Source: Acanthochromis polyacanthus
Lineage: Eukaryota > Chordata > Actinopteri > Pomacentridae
Assembly (NCBI RefSeq): GCF_021347895.1
Contig: NC_067114.1
Location: forward strand, 28,834,373 to 28,898,372
Reading direction: 5' to 3'
Length of the DNA: 64,000 nt
The position numbers were made by a program, and so were the translations under genes. Numbering within the stretch: position 1 is the stretch's first letter; each line of letters starts with the position of its first letter. Below are positions 43,854-56,885 of the stretch, piece after piece. The notes below the pieces were generated by a model. The model was not told where the DNA came from and searched no databases. It worked only from the letters and a program-made list of their open reading frames with translations.

Positions 43854-46800
43854 GAACAATAACGTAGTGAGTGGCTGAGATTTACATAAAAGAGGAATTG
43901 GTGTGGTGAGGTGCAGTAAAAAGCAACTGACTTACACTGATATGGTGTTATGGACACTTTAACTCAGTGTATTTTAGGCCACTTGTGGTGTTGCTCATGC
44001 ACAAATGTCCCCTCAAATGCAATGCCAAACTCCAGGGACGCTGTGACGAAGCGTGCTCTGCAGGAATGTGTACGTCTTTGATATTTATTTCATTTTCCAC
44101 ACCCAGTGTTCACTTCGAGGTGTGTGCGAGGTGTCGGCTGGCTTTGATGTTTGTGGTTGTGTGCTTGTGCTCGCTTCGTTGAGTAGGAATGTGTTCCTAA
44201 TTGCGATAGTGTGTTTGTGTGTCTGTCTCTGGCTCAGTGTGAAGATGCCGTGTCTTCTCTGAACAGTGCTGGGTGACTCTGGGATGTGGTGGGTGAGAGC
44301 ACCGTGAGGAGCAGTTAGCTGATTGGTCTGAAGAGCAAATGAGGAACAAACATTCCACAGATCAGCAAGTTTAAATGATGAACGGCAAAACAAAACAGGT
44401 GCAGTTGTGGAGTTACAATCCTGATATTAATCAGTTGAATTTACATGAGTGCAGCTCTTCAGGTGTAAAGTCAGTAGAATAGCATCATCTTTTCCCACGG
44501 CATTGGTTAATTAGGGGCACATTAAATCTGTAAAATGAATAACTTTAATTATTTTTTGATGTTGGTCGTAGACATCTGGATGCATTTATTGCGACTTAAT
44601 AAAAAATAGAAAGCCATGCAAAGTTGTTTGCTGTTTTTCATCCAGAACTAAATCTGATGCTGGCATTTGGTTGCAACGAACACGTGGGAATGTTACGACA
44701 AGCAGACACAATAATTCAAGATAAAGAGAAAAATAGTGGTTCATCAGCTACAATATGCTATATGGGGTAAATCTGATATAGACAGCAGGCAACATGACAG
44801 AAATATATAATCACTGGATGCTGTTTTTAGGTAAAATATGCCATTTTTCAACGGTTTCTCCCAATGCTCCTGTTTTCTGAGATAAAGGTCAATTCGGCTT
44901 TTCACATCTGATAAATCTGGTAAATAATGTTTCTCATTAGCAAGCCATAGCTTCTAGGCAACATTATCTCCCAAAAATGGTGTTCCTATGCAACTAAAGT
45001 ACATAACGTGACATAGTAAGTGAGTCTTCTAGTCCAGAGGTTCCACAAAGTCTGGAAGGAGGTTGGATGGGAGGATGGTGGTTAAGTTCGAAACAGGACT
45101 TTTACCCAACGGACTGTAGTTTGTGTGTCGTGAAAGACCATTGTTGGTTGGTTTTTTTTCACCAAAACTACTTGTTAGCTTTGGGAAAATACCCTGGTTT
45201 GGGTTAAAATATGAATATTTCCCAACGTGTTTGAAGCTTCTCTAGTGATGAGTGCTGCTCCATCTCATATCGGATTTGTTGGCTGAGCAACAGTAAAGCA
45301 ATAAAACAAATGATGATGATGATGTTGATTAGACATGGATTTGCAAAAGGTCACAAACATAAATCATGTGTCGGACACATTGAGAATTCATAGGAACAAT
45401 GTTTCTAGGTTACGTCTGATTGAATTCCAGCTAAAACTGTTTTTTTTTTTTGTCTTTGCTCTTCATCCAGAGTACTGAATTTATTTAAAACTGAGCCTTC
45501 CAAAAACAGATCAAGACAGGTGGGGCAGTAGTATCACATTTTCATTACAAAAAATCGAGAAAATTAAGAAATGCAATGTTTCTTATTAAAGTTTCAATCT
45601 GCATGCAGCTTTTAATGTGTTCAAAATGGCAAAAATGCAGACGTTGAAGTTACTTTTTTGTTTCTTTAGTGCTGGCTCTCTTGGGTATCTCCACACATGG
45701 CCCGTAGGTGGAGAACTACTTGTTGTGCATGCCTGTTTTGCAGAAAAAGAGCTTTTAAAATGCAGGACTTTTTATGACTAGGCTTTTTATGACCAGGATA
45801 GGAGATTTTAAAGTTTCAGGAACTTGTAAACGACTGTACCTAGTGATCCCAGTGTGCCTGATCAGGAACCGTTTAATCCCACGTCTCCATATCGTGTTCA
45901 GCTCGAGAGATTACCTTTTTCACACAAACATTAAAACCACTGCCAAACGGTTCCATTGGCAATTTTCTCCAAGACAAACATTCTCTTTGAATTTTAGAAA
46001 ATCAGCTGGATCACCGTTTGGTCTGGACTTCTGCTCCCACAGGAGTTCTGGCCCATTTCAGCCTCTGAACATTAGCCTCTATGTATGAACCGGGGTGTGC
46101 TTGAAGCTGCAATGTTGCTCTGTTAACTTGTTCAGGGACAAAAATAAACCTCATACTGCTTCTGGTGGCTTGTTCACGCTCGGCACCTTTCATTCAGCCC
46201 ATGGATTTGAACATTTTCTGAAATTTCCACACAATTGTGCATAGTTTCATCATTGTTGTCTCATTCTATTTATTTGTACTGTCGGCATGGGCAACAGATC
46301 TCCACATTTCACACCTTTTCTTCATCACCACTGTAGTTTTCGCAGTTATTGTCATCATAGCCATCATCATCATCATTATGTATGATTTTAATCGCAATCA
46401 CACAGTATGAATCCCAGGCGGTCCTTCAGAAACGGTGCCAAAAAACCTCGGCTGAACCTCAGACCACAAGACACACAACATTAACAGGTGTGTGTGCCAA
46501 GTGTGGACATGTAGTGTGTCTAAAATCCTCTCACTCTTCACTTCCTGTCTCCCAGCGCACTCAAGTAACAGACATGAAGCCAAAGGCAACAGAGGCAGGA
46601 CGGTTTCTCTCTCTTTTTCTGCCTCCTTCTTCCCCTCTTTTCTTTTTTCACTGTCAAAACACACACGCACACAAACATAAACAAGCACACGTACATGCGT
46701 GCGCGCTGGATGATGAATACCCTCCGTGGATGGGCTGAATTAAAAACATCATTAATGAGTAAGCTCTAATTGCCGTCATTCATCAGCCTGTCCACCGCTG

Positions 46801-48277
46801 AACTCTGAGGCTTACAGATACACATCAGTCTGACTCTCACACTGCTAGCAGAGAGAGTCAGAGTCAACGTTTTCCATGTTGGAATTCCTTCAGTGTATGC
46901 AAAGATGTGTATCTAGCATAAAAAGTTACTAAAAATGTCAAAGCGTGTTTATTTGTTTTGCAGGCCCAGCCCCGTTAGATGTATGATGGTGCTCTCAGCA
47001 GGCCTTTGATAAGTCATTTCATTACTTGCTGCAGGTTCTGCATCCAAATAACGCACCAAACTTGTAAAAGAAATGCAAGGAAAATGTCCCAAAAGCAAAA
47101 ATATTAGACAAAGCAACGCTCCGAGGTCATGGCCACTTGCAGGTGTTTGTCAGAGCTTTCAACCACAATGCAACTCCAAACCTAAACCCCAGAAGACTTC
47201 ATCTGTATGTAGGTGAACAGTATGCATTATTTGCCCCATCACACTGCTGCTCTGAAGGTCACCCACTCACGGAGGCCGTAAAGATACCAAATCCAAACAT
47301 GCAAACACATTCTGACATTAAGTTTCACCTACAGGTTCAGGAAGTCGTGAACAGACGACGTTTTCAAAACAACAGAACATAAATCCTTCCTATAACTCCA
47401 AAAACCCGCCGATGAATCACCGGGCTCTAAATTTTCTTCGGTATTAAAGCGATCCAACAATAGCTGTCAGTGCATGCATGATTACAGTCCAAAGAGGAAG
47501 CGCTGATGGCTAGTTCAGCACGATGCCAGTAAAATAACAGGGCGAGACTTTTAACCCGCTGCTAACTGACTTCATGGCAACATTATGGATATTAGAGACG
47601 CTGCTTCCAACGCTTTACCTTCATTATTTCCTAAAACCAAAACTACCTCATCCTCAAGCACAATAAGGAAACAGCTCTGCGTGGTCGATTTGCACATTTT
47701 TTGCAATGCTCTGTTCTGTTCTTTTGTTATATGCTGCCACTTGCACATTTTTTTTTGTAATGATTTGCTTCTTTTACTGCACTATTTAGTTATTTTTTAT
47801 TCTTATTGGTATGTTTAAAAGGTAAAAGTCATCAGAATTCCACTGTACGCTGTGCACGGTGACGGTAAAGCTTTCTTATCTTAAATAGAAGTTGAGAAAA
47901 TGATGAATGGGATGTTGAAATTCATTCCCTTTCCTTTTGATTTCTTTAATCCCCTTAATTCTCTGTGACTAAGCGATCAACTGGTTTTCAGCTTTTAACG
48001 AGGCTTGGCTTCATGACCCACCCGTTGGATAATGCTTGTCGTGAGTTCCTTGTATTTTAAAAGCACCTGAATGTCCTCTCTAAACCTGTATTGTTGCTGC
48101 TAAAAATAACAAACGGCTGCTCGCTGATGGTTTGACTTACCGGGTACTCGCTAATGTCACTCAGGTAACTCCCATGTCGGCACATCAGGCAGAACAGCTG
48201 GGCCAAATGGATAACTATTAAATCTAAGCATTTAGACTAACACTGACTTGGTTGTGGATATGAGAAAAGGTTTATTT
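43854..48277. other. Non-coding stretch
   Basis: Apart from the candidate block at 46710-46820 and minor TG/CA-rich tracts, nothing is recognised. Open frames at 45774-46088 and 46382-46738 have no family resemblance and no codon bias. Confidence 0.5.
46710..46820. promoter_or_regulatory. Candidate regulatory block with clustered ATTA/TAAT
   Basis: The segment acatcattaatgagtaagct continuing with ctaattgccgtcattcatca is unique-looking and lies beside decayed CA repeats. Several homeodomain cores fall within 50 bp. Confidence 0.25.
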
Positions 48278-48545
48278 AGGGCTGCACAGTGGCTCGGTGG
48301 TTAGCACAGTCGGTTTGTGTCCTGGCTGGCTGGCGATCTTTCTGCATGGAGTTTGCATGTTCTCCCTGTTCATTTTTGAGTTTTCTCCTGGTTCTCTGGC
48401 TTCCTCCCACAGTCCACAGGCATGCTGAGGCTTATTGGCGATTCTAAATTGTCTGAGTGTGATTGTTTGTCTCTCTGTGTCCCCTGCCTTCACCTTCAGT
48501 CAGCTGGGATAATGAGGATTAAGCAGATAATGGATGGATGGATGT
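48278..48545 (+). mobile_element. tRNA-type SINE with GGAT tail (copy 2)
   Basis: Begins gggctgcacagtggctcggt (A-box-like ggtggttagcaca), then shares the gtttgcatgttctccctgtt and cttcctcccacagtccacag segments with the other copies, and ends in ggatggatggatg. The B-box region is damaged. Confidence 0.75.
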
Positions 48546-49412
48546 ATATTTAGGATTGTAAAAACAAGAAGATAAACTGGATACAGGAGGCCAAATGCAT
48601 TTATTAAAAAAACAACAAAACAAGAAAAAACACATCAATATGATAATTTAACTGTCAGTAGGATCTATTTAGTAAATATCACAATGATTATCTGGAAATC
48701 TGCACAAGCTGTAATGGAATTCTTTGTTTCAGGAAATACCTGTGTGGTGAAGTGTTGGCGCATGTTGTTGGTGATTTTTAAGAGTCCATGGCTGACACAC
48801 CTTTTTTCATTATTTTGTCTATCAATCAAACTAATGCTCGTAATTATAATGACAGATTTTCACACGTCGTATTGTCGCTCTTTTGTTCATATTAAAATTG
48901 CTGTCTCAGGTAGTTCACACACTGATTTTCTTGCTAGTTGCTTCCCTTCCTGCCACGTTTTGTTCAGAACTCGCGACACACTGCTGCATTTTAACAGAGC
49001 AGGGAAGCTGCTGGGAGGAGGTGGATGAGGGGTCCACAAAGCACAGGACTGATGATCTGAATCCACAGTGGGGCTGGGTTTGGGCAACAAAATAGGAAGA
49101 GATTGTGGCTTCATATTTTAAACTCATCCTGCCTCCTACCACAGCGTTTCTCTAATCCTGAACTGCTTTGCTACCTTTGTAGGACCATTGAACAGCTGAT
49201 TGAACTTTACTTTTTACTGGTACTGTATTGTAAGGATGAGTATAAAACAAGTGAAATATGATTAATACATTCAGCATTAACATCTGTTGCAAAATGGGAG
49301 TATGTAAAATAAAGATTTTCAGAATAAAAGAATGCTAATGCTGCTTCCTGTCCTGGTTACAAAGGAATCGGATCAAGTGTGAGGAGTCAGAAAGGAGGTG
49401 ATTGTGAAGCAG

Positions 49413-49431
49413 TTTTTTTTTTTTTTTTTTT
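49413..49431. repeat. Poly-T tract
   Basis: About 19 consecutive T, about 90 bp before the interspersed repeat at 49521. Confidence 0.9.
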
Positions 49432-49520
49432 AAATCTGATGTTCTTCTTTAACTTAATATTTAGGTATTTCCAGTTTTGTTTGTGGAAGGTTTTCCAGGT
49501 GTAAAGGTTGTGGCGTGTAT

Positions 49521-49790
49521 AATTCAATTCAATTCAATTTTATTTATATAGCGTCAATTACAGTCAACTCGTCTCAAGACGCTTTACAGAACCCAAATGC
49601 CTGACCCCCAGAGCAAGCCCAAAGGCGACAGTGGCAGGAAAAACACCCTTTTAACAGGGAAGAAACCTCGAGCAGAACCCGGCTCTATATAGGGGGGACC
49701 CATCTGCCTGCTGGCCGGGGGGGTTGAGAAGGACAGAAGAGGGCAAGGGGGAGGGATGGGAGAAGAGGGAGGGGTGGAGTATAGTTGTTG
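49521..49790. mobile_element. Teleost interspersed repeat with aattcaattcaat end
   Basis: Starts aattcaattcaattcaattt, followed by tatttatatagcg and aagacgctttacagaaccc, then cagggaagaaacctcgagca and a G-rich end. I recognise this organisation as a highly repeated element of acanthomorph fish. The class is unassigned and there is no ORF. Confidence 0.65.
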
Positions 49791-49880
49791 ATATTAAAGT
49801 GCAGAACAATAAAACAAACTATGATAGGTTGACCGGTTTTAACTCTGAACATGTTGATCAAAAACTAATTATTTTAACTG

Positions 49881-50627
49881 AAGTCAAGTCAAGAAATCTT
49901 TATTGTCCCCACGGGGCAATTTATGGTGCAGCCAGCAGCAAAAACAACAAACAAACACAATAAAATGCGATGCGCAACAATAAAATACACAACAGAAACA
50001 ATAACAGTAATCAATTAAAATGCAATAAGATACAAAGATAAAAATAAAACCTAAGGAAAGTTAAAATGACCACAAAGCAGAGTGCCTTATAAAGGCGCTA
50101 TTATTCAGAAGGCCAATGGCCAATGAGACCCATGATTTTTTAAAACTGTCTGTCCTACATCTTGGCACTTGAAACCTACATCTAGATGGAAGCACCCTGA
50201 ATTCAGTAGCAAGAGGGTGACCAGGGTCAAACAGGACGCATTTTGCCTTTTTTAAAGATCTAGTCTTATATAGGACAGAAATGTCAGTCAGTGGAGTGCC
50301 AACAATTTTGCTGCACATTTGGACTGTGCCTTGGAGTCTGTTTCTGTTTTTAAGGTTGACTGAGCCAAAGCAGCAGATAAACGCAAATGTCAGGACAGAC
50401 TCGATAAAACGGGAGTAAAACATGTACATAAAATAAGTTTCTATCTTCATATTCCTGAGCTTCAGAAGGAAATACAAGCGCTGGTTGTCTTTCTTGCACA
50501 CAGCATCAACCTGATGCTCGAACGACAGCCTGTCATCAGTTATCGTCCCAAGATATCTGCACTGCTGAACTGATTCCACAGTTTGACCGTTAATCAGCAG
50601 GGGAGCGATGACTGAACGACGGCTTCG
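49881..50627 (-). pseudogene. 5'-truncated LINE with reverse-transcriptase C-terminal region
   Basis: The minus strand has an uninterrupted 172-codon frame (50579-50061) whose protein holds non-LTR post-RT landmarks in order: QCRYLGT, then LSFEHQVD, then RLYFLLKLRNMKI, then FIESVLTF, then SKIVGTPL, then HPLATEFRVLPSRCRF, then KKSWVSLAIGLLN. The frame continues upstream to about 50625, where the element is cut off. The 3' end is gccccgtggggacaataaag, then ttcttgacttgactt. The intact frame suggests a fairly recent insertion compared with the 32-kb fragment. Confidence 0.8.
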
Positions 50628-52554
50628 TTAACTTTACCATGCCATGGTTTTGTTAAGTATTTTTCAAGGCACGAAAGCTTGGTGTGTGTCTGTAAAATGT
50701 GTTTAGAGGCACGTGTGTGTGCGAGAACGTTTGTGTTCCAGTTTTGCGTTTAAATGCTTTCGTGCTGAATGTCAGATGATAAGATTGGTATCAGCCTCAT
50801 GTCTGACAGGTAAAAATGAATCTAGACAACTAGCTCAGGTTAGAGTAAAGGCTGCAGACTAGAGGAAACAGCTGGCCTGGTTCTGCCCAAAGATTAAAAA
50901 TAAAACTTCCCCTCTAAAGCTAATTAATCAATGTGGGATGCCTAATTTATTTAAACACACAAAGTGAAGAAATGTAAAAATTACAAGCTGTGGTTTTTAA
51001 ATCCAAGTAAAGGGTGGAGAGGACAGAACACCAAGACTCAACCTGCCTGCTGCAGAGAAATCACTACACCCAGTGATCTAAAGTCTTTTTTTTTAAATGT
51101 ATAACTTTGTACGCTTTAAAATGAAAGGAAATGTGAAAGAAGTCCGGCCTCAGCTGCAGATCTCATCATTACTGGTGCCAAGCGTAAGAAATTTACTGGA
51201 CTTCTTTCGATGCCGAGAAAAGACTCCATGGCACGAGATAATCACTGAAGAGAAGCTGCCAGTTGTGCTGCTTCAGGAAAAGGCTGAAATGGATCAGTTT
51301 TACTGAGGATATTTAGTTGAATTCTCAGATAATGTCATGTTTTTATTAAGTCTAACATCATTAGCTGGCATGTTTGCCTTTGCTAAACAGACCTTCAGAT
51401 ATTATGACTAATAAGTCAGCTGTATGCATTTTTAATAAAATTAAAGTCAAATTGCTTGTAAGATTCTTAAATAAAGATGGCAACACTACACTGTAAAAAA
51501 GAAATTCCATTCCTAAGAAATCCCTTCATTGAAAATGTGAAGTAAAAATTTATATCTTTGTCCAGTTTTTTTTTTATTTGTAATTTCTTGATTACTGATC
51601 AGCCAATGGGACTCCAGATGGAAATTACCCGTACTGCTACAATCAGTATTTACGTGGAAATGTACATTAATACAAACTGTTCCATTTAAAATTAATAGAA
51701 TATACAAAAATAAACATAAACCAATGTCAGGCAAATTTCCAGAAAAGCCATAAAACTGGATCCGTATTCATGTTTCTTCCACTGTTGTTGTATTGGGAGT
51801 TGGAGCATTGAAATAAACGGCTGATGGTGCTGAAGTTTTCCACTAAAAGTCCCATCTGATCCTGGAAATGAAATGCAGAGTCAGCCATTTGACATGAGAA
51901 AATGAGAATTTTCTATTTGTAATATTGCTGAGTAAACTCAAAAAAAAGTTCAAGAAAATATATTTAAAATTAGACAAACTTTGAAAGACAAACTCTGAAT
52001 GATTCCCTTAAAGTTAGTCTAATTCTGGATTTACAAACTACCAGCTTTCTACTTAAATACTATGTTGATGTCATAGTCCATGTATTTCTCCAAGAAGAAA
52101 ATAGAAATAAAAGTTTTTACATATATGAAACCTTGGAATCTTTTCTGTCACTTTTTCTTCACATGACCTGAATGAGGCAGAGGTTTGCTGTTTTCACAGA
52201 GTACAATCTACAAAATGAGCAAAAACAAAGAAGCTATCTCAGCTGACAGACTTGCATTCAGTACATTTCATTGGTGTCCAACCTTCCAGCCAAAATGGCA
52301 CAAAATTCATCTGTTCATCGGGTCTGAAAGGCTTCGCTGACTGACAGTAGATGTTTGTCCTGCTTGGAAAAATGCTGCGCTTAGCTAACGGTCTGTTTGA
52401 ACACCTTAATCCTCAGATTCTCTCCGGTAATCTCAACTCGCTTAGTTTAATCTCTTAAACATTTTTTTTTTTTGAAGAGAAAGAGAGAGCGTGAGGGACA
52501 GAAAGATGGAGGATTTCCTCTGTTTTTACCCTCCCTTCCCTCGCCTGCTCGGCC
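50628..52554. other. Non-coding stretch
   Basis: AT-rich, no exon or mobile element recognised. Confidence 0.5.
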
Positions 52555-52745
52555 CGGCTGGGTGTGGAAATAACTGTCAATCACGCCTCGTCTCCATTTG
52601 CATTCAGTTCTGTTCTGTTTATAGAACATAAAGAGGGAAAGAGGACGACACGCAAAAGCCGCATCACTGGGCTTTTATGAGGCGTCTCGGTGACGTCAGC
52701 GGATGCTTTTGAATAAATATGAAGAGCTCCGGTGGAATCGTGCAA
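52555..52745. promoter_or_regulatory. Candidate regulatory block with octamer and CRE-like words
   Basis: Contains TGTCAATCA (PBX/MEIS-like), ATTTGCAT (octamer), GTGACGTCAG (CRE-like, about 52691) and GAATAAATATGAA in about 190 bp of low-repeat sequence. Function is inferred from motif words only. Confidence 0.27.
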
Positions 52746-53007
52746 ACAGTTTTTATACTCCAGGTGTTTTACTGAAGACAAATGGGAACGCAATTCAACC
52801 GCCGCTGGGTCAATCTAGGACTGGAGGATATTTTACAGCAAATGTCAAATAAAACCATGTAGAAAATTCTAAAACTTGCAGTTGTGTAAATGTTCTTGTC
52901 CTGAGACCAAATCTAAAAAAACTAAGAGAAAAGAATGTTTGAAAATATTTTTAAAATGCCAGATAAGTCTGGAGTTCCTTCTAAAATGCTATTTTTCTCT
53001 TGTCCCT

Positions 53008-53024
53008 CCCCCCCCCCCCCCCCC
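53008..53024. repeat. Poly-C tract
   Basis: A run of about 17 C, unusual in this AT-rich surrounding. It may vary in length or be a sequencing-difficult site. Confidence 0.9.
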
Positions 53025-53109
53025 ATGACTAAATGGAATCTGAAATAAAACAGTTCAAATTACATTTTTTTGGTATTTTTTTTTTCATAATAAGAATATA
53101 ATAGTAATA

Positions 53110-53225
53110 TAATAATGATTAGTGGTGGTACGTGATTTAAAAAATGTATCTGATTAATTACAGGCTTTGCGGTTAATTAATCGTGATTAATCACATTTTT
53201 GCCAAATAGCAATATTTGACACGAT
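53110..53225. repeat. Possible interspersed-repeat fragment with taatcgtgattaatcac
   Basis: Contains ttaattaatcgtgattaatcac and neighbouring words that I associate with a common fish DNA-transposon end. It is short, with no terminal pair identified. Confidence 0.25.
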
Positions 53226-55834
53226 GAGCAATTCAGATGAACGACTGAATGAATGTGAACTTAAACAATAAAAATGTTTGTTTTGTTTATATTTATCTGC
53301 ATTTTTCATCTGTCTGCTACATTCACAGATTACTGCAAACTCAAAGTGTAAATAGAGCGATTATATTGTTTCTTTTACTTCCTTTCCTAAAGGGTAATGC
53401 ATGTTTATTTCAACTTAGTGTGTTTAATATTACCGTGGCAGTTGTGCTTCTGTGGGTCAGGCTACATTTCTACTCTCCCACTCTGCTGTAACAATTCTAA
53501 AAGACAAGATGTTACAAAAAATGTAAGAGACCAAAACGCACAAACTCACTGCAGCTTACCAAAAAAAAAAACCGACTGAAATGAAATGCACACATATCTG
53601 ATGCTAATAGACAAACTGCATATACTGCACATATCTGCTACTGGGCTGAATCATCCTGCATGTCTGTTTGTGTAACTCCTCAACCCACAGAGCTGGAAGT
53701 ATGGAAATGACCTGTGATTGTCCTTTAATGCCCTTTTTCATATGCAAATTATTTTTTATGCACTTTTATTGCCTTTTGCTAACTGTAGATCCCCACAGTA
53801 ACATTTACCATTTTACTTTTGCATTTGTTTACTGCAGTTATTTTCCATCCTTGTTTAAGATCGATCACAGTGTTTCTTTTGTTTCCAGTATTTCTTTTTT
53901 TTTTTTTAAATTCATACCCATAACCTTTAGCTCACAGACTAAAACCCAAGTTTCTGTCTCAAAAACATGATGTGGTTCTGCAGTCGAGTCCTTCGTTTTG
54001 ATGTATCGCTGTACAAATAAACACCAGGTTCATGGCTACTGTGCCTCATTAGCTGGTTGTTGTTTACATCTGCGCTGGTTAATGTATTGGCTGACCACCC
54101 AGATGGAACACACAAAAACACACACACACATCACCGATACAACCACACGGACACACACTGTTCATAACCTCACACTCAACCACACACGGTCACGATGGAC
54201 TGAACGCTGAAAAACACAAAACGCACACAAACATGGCTCCAGGCCAGAAAGTCAGCAGACCAAAACTACACTGGAGAGATCAGATCTGAGGGTCTAGATG
54301 TGCCGCGCCGATGCTGCAGCTCCGAGTCTGAACGTACTGCAATCATATACCAAGAAATCTACAGTTTGGTCAATATAAAATGGTGGGACTTTTTCTAACA
54401 TAGTTGACATTTTTGCTGTTTTCAGGCCTAAAACCAACATGGCCGCCTATAACCAAACACCACATGGTATTTTTACAGAAAGATTCACCTAAAATATTAT
54501 ACATACAACTGACTAAAATTGAAAGTTATTTCTAAAGATATTGTAGTAAACCTGTTGACTACTTTATACTAAAGTAGATGAGCCCTCAGTAGAGGGCAGA
54601 ACCACGCCCTCTGCTGGCGAAAACCCTGTCCTCCCTATACAAATGATGCAATATGTATCAATTTTGATCATCCCACATATCTCCCTTCCTACTTGATCTG
54701 CTGACCTCTAACTCCACAACTGAGCAGGGGACCTTAGACTGACCTTCAGTGCCAAATTTGATTATCCTGACTTCAGCACTTGCAGAGATATCGGACCGGA
54801 CATAACCACATACATACTTACCCAGCCAGAAACCGCACCGAATGCAATAACCCCGCCGACGTACCCGTCGGGTGTGGTTAATAACTCTGAAAGCCTTGGA
54901 GTCTTGTCGGTCTTTTCTTCAGGAGGAAATGACATCATGTGGAGCAGGTCATGTGACCTGGAATTAACACACTTCCTGGAGAGGTGTTTTTGTAATGGGG
55001 AACTTAGTGGAAAGAGATTTCTCAGACACAGATGCAATCAGTTATTTTCCCTATAGAATTCGACATGTTGCCAAAAAGAAATATCTGTCATGATTATTTC
55101 AACTTTAATAATTTTAAAAGAAAAACAATCCAAACTATTTCTGAATCAGCTCATTTAATTATCGTTTAGCTCATTAGAAGGTGGTTGGTATTAAATTCAG
55201 ATGGTTATTTAGTTGACATTTTAGTGATATCCAGTTATTTTTTATTAATAAATGACTGTTTCCATAATAAATAATTATGGAATTTGTGAAGACATGATCA
55301 TAATGAACATAAAACACATTTTTTTCACTTTTAATGAAAATGTATGCAGATATATCCCATGGACTTCAACAGTCCCTCAATTATATATTGACCCAGTTCT
55401 GTTTTTATTTGTATTATTTGTTTTCTTTTTTGTTTTCAAAAAGTCATGTAGGAGTCTGCAGTTATGCAACGCTGCATTTGGGTGCAATGATGCTTTGAAA
55501 TAAATGCTAAGGTCACCATGCTAACACCACATGTTTCTGCAAACATTACTTCTGCTCCTTGAGTTGTCCGGTCACACCCTCCAGTCCAGCTTTTGTTGTC
55601 TGCCTTCATATCAGCTCCAGAACAAAAAGAATAAATATATCCGAATCCATAAAGGATAAATTTAGACTGCTTTCATTCAACAAAAACCTGTCAAGTCTGG
55701 TTCTACCGCCACAGAGCTGCATTAGCGTTGGAGAATGGTCTGACTGCAACTCATTATCGTCCTGCCAAAGGGAAAAAATGCTGTGGCTTGTTTGTATTTC
55801 TTTAAATGAGTGGTCTTGGGTGGTGCTAAGCCTG
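53226..55834. other. Non-coding stretch
   Basis: AT-rich with a decayed (CA)n area near 54110-54185. The frame at 54762-55037 shows no recognisable domain. Confidence 0.5.
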
Positions 55835-55945
55835 GGATGTAACCACTGTGCCTGTGCAAACAGTGATGGTTAATTGCTTTGTTGGAACATTTGCATGCAG
55901 GATGGCAAAAGCTGTCATTAAAGTGGCTAATTCACCAAAAGAACC
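55835..55945. promoter_or_regulatory. Candidate regulatory block with TAATTG, SOX and octamer words
   Basis: In order: ggTTAATTGc, CTTTGTTgg and ATTTGCATgc within about 35 bp (55869-55898), then gtCATTAAAgtgg and ctAATTc. The close spacing of a homeodomain, a SOX-like and an octamer-like word is uncommon by chance. Confidence 0.3.
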
Positions 55946-56547
55946 AAGCAGAGCTGCCTTGTTACTCACTCCAATGCTTTGGCAAAGCTTTGCCCACGGT
56001 GTTTGTTAAAGATAGTTGTTGTTCGCAAATAGGGAGTTTGGACACGGTATCACATGGATAGCACAAGAGGAGCACAGAGAGTTTATACCCGAAGTCTAGT
56101 GACTCAGAGGGTATCCGTCTTACATTTCCGTTAAGCATCCTTATTTTCTGACTTACAGTAATGAACATACATTTCATCTGGGAAAAGTGCAGTTTGCATA
56201 CAAGTTGGTAAACTAGTTGTCCAACCACAGCCCATTTACCAGCACGTAAACATGTAAAGTGTGTGCAGATGTCGCTCGGCTGCCGTCTTTAAACCCACCA
56301 ATAACAGGAGATGTGGTATAAATCATGATTACCTGCTCAAAATCACCACTGAAGAAGAAAAATCCCTTTTATCATGTTGCTGCTATTGGTAGAGGTTTGA
56401 TTAGGTTTGTGATCACGAGGAATCTGGGCTGGATTTCGGGAAAATTCATGGTTTGGGTTCATTTAAGTTAGACATTCTTTGTTGTCATGGTTACAGTAAT
56501 AAACATGCAGTTAAGGGTAAAATAAATATCACTGAGCATCAGTGTGA

Positions 56548-56885
56548 AACAGGGTAGCACAGTGGTTCAGTGGTTAGCACTGTCACCGTGCAGCTAGAAT
56601 ATCTCTGGTTCGTGTCCCAGCCTTCCTGGGATCTTTCTGCATGGAGTCTCCATGTTCTCCTGTACATGTGTGGCTTTTCTCCAGGTTCTCCGGCTTCCTC
56701 CCACAGTTCAGAAACATGCTGAGGTTAACTGGTGATACTAAACTGTCTGTAGGTGTGTGTGATTGTTTGTCTCTATATGTAGCTGTGATAGACTGTTACC
56801 TGTCCAGGTGTCCCCTGCCTTCACCCTCAGTCAGCTGGGATAGACTCCCAATGACGATTATAGTACATGGATAATGGATGGATGG
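56548..56885 (+). mobile_element. tRNA-type SINE with GGAT tail (copy 3)
   Basis: Opens gggtagcacagtggttcagt, has a B-box-like ggttcgtgtcccagcc word near 56608, shares the body with copies 1 and 2 (tccatgttctcctgtacatg, cttcctcccacagttcagaa), and ends in ggatggatggat. It is the longest of the three copies. Confidence 0.78.
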
